From the NCBI GenBank assembly GCA_040954595.2, contig CM082588.2, positions 11,036,001-11,100,000 of the forward strand: DNA of 64,000 nt, in the 5' to 3' direction. Below the pieces are notes generated by a model that ran no database searches, was not told where the DNA came from, and saw nothing but the letters and a program-made list of their open reading frames with translations. The position numbers were made by a program, and so were the translations under genes. The stretch comes from Balanoglossus misakiensis (lineage: Eukaryota; Hemichordata). This document shows positions 56,401-64,000 of this stretch, one piece after another. Position 1 is the stretch's first letter. Every line of letters begins with the position of its first letter.

Positions 56401-59400
56401 CTGCAAAAACTCAAAATTTCATCAATTTTGAAAAAAATCATGGGTGAAAATCATCAAAAAATGACAAATTTTCCTCTTTGCAAAATCTATAAATTTCGTC
56501 GATTTTTGAAAAATTTTCAACTTTGCAAAATCTCAAAATTTCGTCGATTTTTGAAAAAAATCATGGGTGAAAATCATCAAAAAATGACAAATTTTCGACT
56601 TTGCAAAATCTCAAAATTTCGTCGATTTTTGAAAAAAATCATGGGTGAAAATCATGAAAAAATGACAAATTTTGAAAAAAAAACGGGTGAAAATCATCAA
56701 AAAATGACACATTTTCGACTTTGCAAAATCTCAAAATTTCGTCCATTTCTGAAAAAAAATTATGGGTAAAAATCATCAAAAATGACAAATTTTCATCTTT
56801 GCAAAATCTCAAATTTTCGTCGATTTTTGAAAAAAAATCATGGTTGAAAATCATCAAAAAATGACAAATTTTCGACTTTGCAAAATCTCAACATTTCGTC
56901 GATTTTTGAAAAAAATCATGGGTGAAAATCATCAAAACATGACAATTTTTCGACTTTGCAAAATCTCAACATTTCGTCGATTTTTGAAGAAAATCATGGG
57001 TGAAAATCATCAAAAAATGACAAATTTTCGACTTTGCAAAATCTCAAAATTTTTTCGATTTTGAAAAAAATCATAGGTTCGTCGATTTTTAAAAAAAAAA
57101 CATGGGTGAAAATCATCAAAAAATGACACATTTTCGACTTTGCAAAATCTCAAAATTTCGTCGATTTTTGAAAAAATCATGGGTGAAAATCATCAAAAAA
57201 TGACAAATTTTCGACTGCAAAATCTCAAAATTTCGTCGATTTTTGAAAAAAAATCATGGGTGAAAAATCATCAAAAAATGACAAATTTTCGACTTTGCAA
57301 AATCTCAAAATTTCGTCAATTTTTGAAGAAAATCATGGGTGAAAATCATCAAAAAATGACAAATTTTCGACTTTGCAAAATCTCAAAATTTTTTCGATTT
57401 TTGAAAAAAGACATGGGTGAAAATCATCAAAAAATGACAAATTTTCGACTTTGCAAAATCTCAAAATTTCGTCGATTTTTGAAAAAATCATGGGTGAAAA
57501 TCATCAAAAAATGACAAATTTTCGACTGCAAAATCTCAAAATTTCGTCGATTTTTGAAAAAAAATCATGGGTGAAAAATCATCAAAAAATGACAAATTTT
57601 CGACTTTGCAAAATCTCAAAATTTAGTCAATTTTTGAAAAAATCATGGGTGAAAATCATCAAAAAATGACAAATTTTCATGTTTGCAAAATCTCAAAATT
57701 TCGTCGGTTTTTGAAAAATAATATGGGTGAAAATCATCAAAAAATGACAAATTTTCGACTGCAAAAACTCAAAATTTCATCAATTTTGAAAAAAATCATG
57801 GGTGAAAATCATCAAAAAATGACAAATTTTCCTCTTTGCAAAATCTATAAATTTCGTCGATTTTTGAAAAATTTTCAACTTTGCAAAATCTCAAAATTTC
57901 GTCGATTTTTGAAAAAAATCATGGGGGAAAATCATCAAAAAATGACACATTTTCGACTTTGCAAAATCTCAAAATTTCGTCGATTTTTGAAAAAAAATCA
58001 TGGGTGAAAATCATCAAAAAATGACAAATTTTGAAAAAAAACGGGTGAAAATCATCAAAAAATGACACATTTTCGACTTTGCAAAATCTCAAAATTTCGT
58101 CGATTTTTGAAAAAATCATGGGTGAAAATCATCAAAAAATGACAAATTTTCGACTGCAAAATCTCAAAATTTCGTCGATTTTTGAAAAAAAATCATGGGT
58201 GAAAAATCATCAAAAAATGACAAATTTTCGACTTTGCAAAATCTCAAAATTTCGTCGATTTTTGAAAAAAATCATGGGGGAAAATCATGAAAAAAATGAC
58301 AAATTTTCCTCTTTGCAAAATCTCAAAATTTCGTCGATTTTTAAAAAAAGACATGGGTGAAAATCATCAAAAAATAACAAATTTTCGACTTTGCAAAATC
58401 TCAAAATTTCGTCCATTTTTGAAAAAAAATCATGGGTAAAAATCATCAAAAAATGACACATTTTCGACTTTGCAAAATCTCAAAATTTCGTCGATTTTTG
58501 AAAAAAAATCATGGGTGAAAATCATCAAAAAATGACAAATTTTCGTCTTTGCAAAATCTCAAAATTTCGTCCATTTCTGAAAAAAAATTATGGGTAAAAA
58601 TCATCAAAAATGACAAATTTTCATCTTTGCAAAATCTCAAATTTTCGTCGATTTTGAAAAAAATCATAGGTACGTCGATTTTTTTAAAAAAAACATGGGT
58701 GAAAATCATCAAAAAATGACAAATTTTCGACTTTGCAAAATCTCAAAATTTCGTCCATTTTTGAAAAAAAATCATGGGTAAAAATCATCAAAAAATGACA
58801 CATTTTCGACTTTGCAAAATCTCAAAATTTCGTCGATTTTTGAAAAAAAATCATGGGTGAAAATCATCAAAAAATGACAAATTTTCGTCTTTGCAAAATC
58901 TCAAAATTTCGTCCATTTCTGAAAAAAAATTATGGGTAAAAATCATCAAAAATGACAAATTTTCATCTTTGCAAAATCTCAAATTTTCGTCGATTTTGAA
59001 AAAAATCATAGGTACGTCGATTTTTTTAAAAAAAACATGGGTGAAAATCATCAAAAAATGACAAATTTTCGACTTTGCAAAATCTCAAAATTTCGTCGAT
59101 TTTTGAAAAAATCATGGGTGAAAATCATCAAAAAATGACAAATTTTCGACTGCAAAATCTCAAAATTTCGTCGATTTTTGAAAAAAAATCATGGGTGAAA
59201 AATCATCAAAAAATGACAAATTTTCGACTTTGCAAAATCTCAAAATTTAGTCAATTTTTGAAAAAATCATGGGTGAAAATCATCAAAAAATGACAAATTT
59301 TCGACTTTGCAAAATCTCAAAATTTCGTCGATTTTTGAAAAAAATCATGGGGGAAAATCATCAAAAAATGACAAATTTTCGACTGCAAAAACTCAAAATT

Positions 59401-62400
59401 TCATCAATTTTGAAAAAAATCATGGGTGAAAATCATCAAAAAATGACAAATTTTCCTCTTTGCAAAATCTATAAATTTCGTCGATTTTTGAAAAATTTTC
59501 AACTTTGCAAAATCTCAAAATTTCGTCGATTTTTGAAAAAAATCATGGGGGAAAATCATCAAAAAATGACACATTTTCGACTTTGCAAAATCTCAAAATT
59601 TCGTCGATTTTTGAAAAAAAATCATGGGTGAAAATCATCAAAAAATGACAAATTTTCGTCTTTGCAAAATCTCAAAATTTCGTCCATTTTTGAAAAAAAT
59701 CATGGGGGAAAATCATCAAAAAATGACAAATTTTCGATTTTGCAAAATCTCAAAATTTCGTCGATTTTTGAAAAAAAATCAGGGTTGAAAATCATCAAAA
59801 AATGACAAAATTTTCGACTTTGCAAAATCACAAAATTTCGTCGATTTTGAAAAAAATCATAGGTTCGTCGATTTTAAAAAAAAAACATGGGTGAAAATCA
59901 TCAAAAAATGACACATTTTCGACTTTGCAAAATCTCAAAATTTCGTCGATTTTTGAAAAAAATCATGGGTGAAAATCATCAAAAAATGACAAAATTTTCG
60001 ACTTTGCAAAATCTCAAAATTTCGTCGATTTTTGAAAAAAAATCATGGTTGAAAATCATCAAAAAATGACAAAATTTTCGACTTTGCAAAATCACAAAAT
60101 TTCGTCGATTTTGAAAAAAATCATAGGTTCGTCGATTTAAAAAAAAAAACATGGGTGAAAATCATCAAAAAATGACACATTTTCGACTTTGCAAAATCTC
60201 AAAATTTCGTCGATTTTTGAAAAAAATCATGGGTGAAAATCATCAAAAAATGACAAATTTTCGACTTTGCAAAATCTCAAAATTTCGTCGATTTTTGAAA
60301 AAAATCATGGGTGAAAATCATGAAAAAATGACAAATTTTGAAAAAAAAACGGGTGAAAATCATCAAAAAATGACACATTTTCGACTTTGCAAAATCTCAA
60401 AATTTCGTCCATTTCTGAAAAAAAATTATGGGTAAAAATCATCAAAAATGACAAATTTTCATCTTTGCAAAATCTCAAATTTTCGTCGATTTTTGAAAAA
60501 AAATCATGGTTGAAAATCATCAAAAAATGACAAAATTTTCGACTTTGCAAAATCTCAACATTTCGTCGATTTTTGAAAAAAATCATGGGTGAAAATCATC
60601 AAAAAATGACAATTTTTCGACTTTGCAAAATCTCAACATTTCGTCGATTTTTGAAAAAAATCATGGGTGAAAATCATCAAAAAATGACAAATTTTCGACT
60701 TCGCAAAATCTCAAAATTTCGTCGATTTTTGAAAAAAATCATGGGTGAAAATAATCAAAAAATGACAAATTTTCGACTTTGCAAAATCTCAAAATTTCGT
60801 CGATTTTTGAAGAAAATCATGGGTGAAAATCATCAAAAAATGACAAATTTTCGACTTTGCAAAATCTCAAAATTTCGTCGATTTTTGAAAAAATCATGGG
60901 TGAAAATCATCAAAAAATGACAAATTTTCGACTGCAAAATCTCAAAATTTCGTCGATTTTTGAAAAAAAATCATGGGTGAAAAATCATCAAAAAATGACA
61001 AATTTTCGACTTTGCAAAATCTCAAAATTTAGTCAATTTTTGAAAAAATCATGGGTGAAAATCATCAAAAAATGACAAATTTTCGACTTTGCAAAATCTC
61101 AAAATTTCGTCGATTTTTGAAAAAAATCATGGGGGAAAATCATCAAAAAATGACAAATTTTCGACTGCAAAAACTCAAAATTTCATCAATTTTGAAAAAA
61201 ATCATGGGTGAAAATCATCAAAAAATGACAAATTTTCCTCTTTGCAAAATCTATAAATTTCGTCGATTTTTGAAAAATTTTCAACTTTGCAAAATCTCAA
61301 AATTTCGTCGATTTTTGAAAAAAATCATGGGTGAAAATCATCAAAAAATGACAAATTTTCGACTTTGCAAAATCTCAAAATTTCGTCGATTTTTGAAAAA
61401 AATCATGGGTGAAAATCATGAAAAAATGACAAATTTTGAAAAAAAAACGGGTGAAAATCATCAAAAAATGACACATTTTCGACTTTGCAAAATCTCAAAA
61501 TTTCGTCCATTTCTGAAAAAAAATTATGGGTAAAAATCATCAAAAATGACAAATTTTCATCTTTGCAAAATCTCAAATTTTCGTCGATTTTTGAAAAAAA
61601 ATCATGGTTGAAAATCATCAAAAAATGACAAATTTTCGACTTTGCAAAATCTCAACATTTCGTCGATTTTTGAAAAAAATCATGTGTGAAAATCATCAAA
61701 AAATGACAATTTTTCGACTTTGCAAAATCTCAACATTTCGTCGATTTTTGAAGAAAATCATGGGTGAAAATCATCAAAAAATGACAAATTTTCGACTTTG
61801 CAAAATCTCAAAATTTTTTCGATTTTGAAAAAAATCATAGGTTCGTCGATTTTTAAAAAAAAAACATGGGTGAAAATCATCAAAAAATGACACATTTTCG
61901 ACTTTGCAAAATCTCAAAATTTCGTCGATTTTTGAAAAAAATCATGGGTGAAAATCATCAAAAAATGACAAAATTTTCGACTTTGCAAAATCTCAAAATT
62001 TCGTCGATTTTTGAAAAAAAATCATGGTTAAAAATCATCAAAAAATGACAAAATTTTCGACTTTGCAAAATCACAAAATTTCGTCGATTTTGAAAAAAAT
62101 CATAGGTACGTCGATTTTTTTAAAAAAAAACATGGGTGAAAATCATCAAAAAATGACAAATTTTCGACTTTGCAAAATCTCAAAATTTCGTCGATTTTTG
62201 AAAAAATCATGGGTGAAAATCATCAAAAAATGACAAATTTTCGACTGCAAAATCTCAAAATTTCGTCGATTTTTGAAAAAAAATCATGGGTGAAAAATCA
62301 TCAAAAAATGACAAATTTTCGACTTTGCAAAATCTCAAAATTTCGTCAATTTTTGAAGAAAATCATGGGTGAAAATCATCAAAAAATGACAAATTTTCGA

Positions 62401-63400
62401 CTTTGCAAAATCTCAAAATTTTTTCGATTTTTGAAAAAAGACATGGGTGAAAATCATCAAAAAATGACAAATTTTCGACTTTGCAAAATCTCAAAATTTC
62501 GTCGATTTTTGAAAAAATCATGGGTGAAAATCATCAAAAAATGACAAATTTTCGACTGCAAAATCTCAAAATTTCGTCGATTTTTGAAAAAAAATCATGG
62601 GTGAAAAATCATCAAAAAATGACAAATTTTCGACTTTGCAAAATCTCAAAATTTAGTCAATTTTTGAAAAAATCATGGGTGAAAATCATCAAAAAATGAC
62701 AAATTTTCATGTTTGCAAAATCTCAAAATTTCGTCGGTTTTTGAAAAATAATATGGGTGAAAATCATCAAAAAATGACTAATTTTCGACTGCAAAAACTC
62801 AAAATTTCATCAATTTTGAAAAAAATCATGGGTGAAAATCATCAAAAAATGACAAATTTTCCTCTTTGCAAAATCTATAAATTTCGTCGATTTTTGAAAA
62901 ATTTTCAACTTTGCAAAATCTCAAAATTTCGTCGATTTTTGAAAAAAATCATGGGGGAAAATCATCAAAAAATGACACATTTTCGACTTTGCAAAATCTC
63001 AAAATTTCGTCGATTTTTGAAAAAAAATCATGGGTGAAAATCATCAAAAAATGACAAATTTTGAAAAAAACGGGTGAAAATCATCAAAAAATGACACATT
63101 TTCGACTTTGCAAAATCTCAAAATTTCGTCGATTTTTGAAAAAATCATGGGTGAAAATCATCAAAAAATGACAAATTTTCGACTGCAAAATCTCAAAATT
63201 TCGTCGATTTTTGAAAAAAAATCATGGGTGAAAAATCATCAAAAAATGACAAATTTTCGACTTTGCAAAATCTCAAAATTTCGTCGATTTTTGAAAAAAA
63301 TCATGGGGGAAAATCATGAAAAAAATGACAAATTTTCCTCTTTGCAAAATCTCAAAATTTCGTCGATTTTTAAAAGAAGACATGGGTGAAAATCATCAAA
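53413..63400. repeat. Longer-range satellite blocks repeated at 3,727 and 5,030 bp
   Basis: A block starting 53,413 recurs at 57,140 (+3,727) and at 62,170 (+5,030). Its members at 53,724, 53,918 and 54,352 shift by the same amounts. Another block at 56,093 recurs at 59,075 and 60,857. The CTATAAATTTCGTCG plus AAAATTTTCAACTTTGC joint unit marks each (54,118; 56,486; 57,845; 59,468; 61,251; 62,876). This shows layered, mosaic higher-order structure rather than a single period. Confidence 0.8.
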
Positions 63401-64000
63401 AAATAACAAATTTTCGACTTTGCAAAATCTCAAAATTTCGTCCATTTTTGAAAAAAAATCATGGGTAAAAATCATCAAAAAATGACACATTTTCGACTTT
63501 GCAAAATCTCAAAATTTCGTCGATTTTTGAAAAAAAATCATGGGTGAAAATCATCAAAAAATGACAAATTTTCGTCTTTGCAAAATCTCAAAATTTCGTC
63601 CATTTCTGAAAAAAAATTATGGGTAAAAATCATCAAAAATGACAAATTTTCATCTTTGCAAAATCTCAAATTTTCGTCGATTTTGAAAAAAATCATAGGT
63701 ACGTCGATTTTTTTAAAAAAACATGGGTGAAAATCATCAAAAAATGACAAATTTTCGACTTTGCAAAATCTCAAAATTTCGTCGATTTTTGAAAAAATCA
63801 TGGGTGAAAATCATCAAAAAAATGACAAATTTTCGACTGCAAAATCTCAAAATTTCGTCGATTTTTGAAAAAAAATCATGGGTGAAAAATCATCAAAAAA
63901 TGACAAATTTTCGACTTTGCAAAATCTCAAAATTTAGTCAATTTTTGAAAAAATCATGGGTGAAAATCATCAAAAAATGACAAATTTTCGACTTTGCAAA

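Larger units (their letters stand above)
46104..64000. repeat. 78-bp AT-rich satellite with higher-order repeats, at least 17.9 kb
   Basis: The consensus monomer starts CGACTTTGCAAAATCTCAAA, continues ATTTCGTCGATTTTTGAAAA, and ends TGACAAATTTT. It is 78 bp, about 27% GC, with three CpG. Variants include CCTCTTTGC, GTCTTTGC, CATCTTTGC, a CGACTGC deletion form and a short AAAAAACGGGTGAAA joint unit. Since 78 is 26 codons, long frames with a 26-residue period (MGENHQKMTNFRLCKISKF) open on both strands. Frequent 1-2-bp indels break them, so no protein is implied. The array runs past the window end. Confidence 0.97.

Noticed and set aside
46297-63980. Frames of 60-160 residues in the 78-bp array as low-complexity Lys/Phe-rich proteins
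   Set aside because: 26-codon period of the satellite; frames exist on both strands and are broken at every 1-2-bp indel between monomers.

Overview
This is eukaryotic (metazoan) DNA: spliced exons with GT/AG borders, intron-rich spacing, non-LTR retrotransposons, MITEs, satellites, and no operons or Shine-Dalgarno context. It is AT-rich with abundant ACATGTA-type microsatellite tails. The repeat families resemble those of marine invertebrates (hemichordate, echinoderm, amphioxus or mollusc), but the species cannot be fixed from the sequence. The window is mostly repeat. The only confidently named host gene piece is the last coding exon of a UBE2J1/UBC6-type, tail-anchored ER ubiquitin-conjugating enzyme on the minus strand near 32.1-32.7 kb.

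Layout. 1-1.43 kb: a 90-bp satellite. 1.43-4.2 kb: small tandem arrays, including a 50-bp minisatellite bracketed by direct repeats, and a tRNA-like fold. 4.2-11.7 kb: overlapping copies of hairpin-ended non-autonomous repeats, a CR1-like 3' tail and two MITEs. 11.7-15.5 kb and 18.9-22.0 kb: a segmental duplication (a third, diverged trace lies at about 42 kb) that carries exon-like modules. Insertions present in only one copy reveal exact target sites: a TAA-flanked Harbinger-like MITE and a TTAA-flanked MITE. 22.1-22.5 kb: a foldback MITE. 25.1-29.1 kb: a 4-kb palindrome whose arms are ~170-bp tandem units. 29.1-31.5 kb: small foldbacks and MITEs. 32.1-32.7 kb: the UBE2J1-like exon. 35.0-36.1 kb: a broken, intron-containing hAT-transposase-like gene. 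36.2-41.6 kb: hairpin-ended 'gcagc' elements carrying a CR1-like fragment and a dead APE-type LINE, itself split by a TTAA MITE. 42.3-43.6 kb: two more copies of the TTAA MITE and a lone exon candidate. 44.4-44.6 kb: simple repeats. 46.1-64.0 kb: an uninterrupted 78-bp AT-rich satellite with higher-order repeats, running off the window end.

Little here works as a coherent pathway. The functional content is one ERAD-type E2 exon, a few orphan exon candidates and a possible CpG/YY1/CRE-bearing control region. The rest documents layered transposition and satellite growth. Long open frames in the satellites (90 and 78 bp are both multiples of 3) are by-products of the period, not evidence of proteins.
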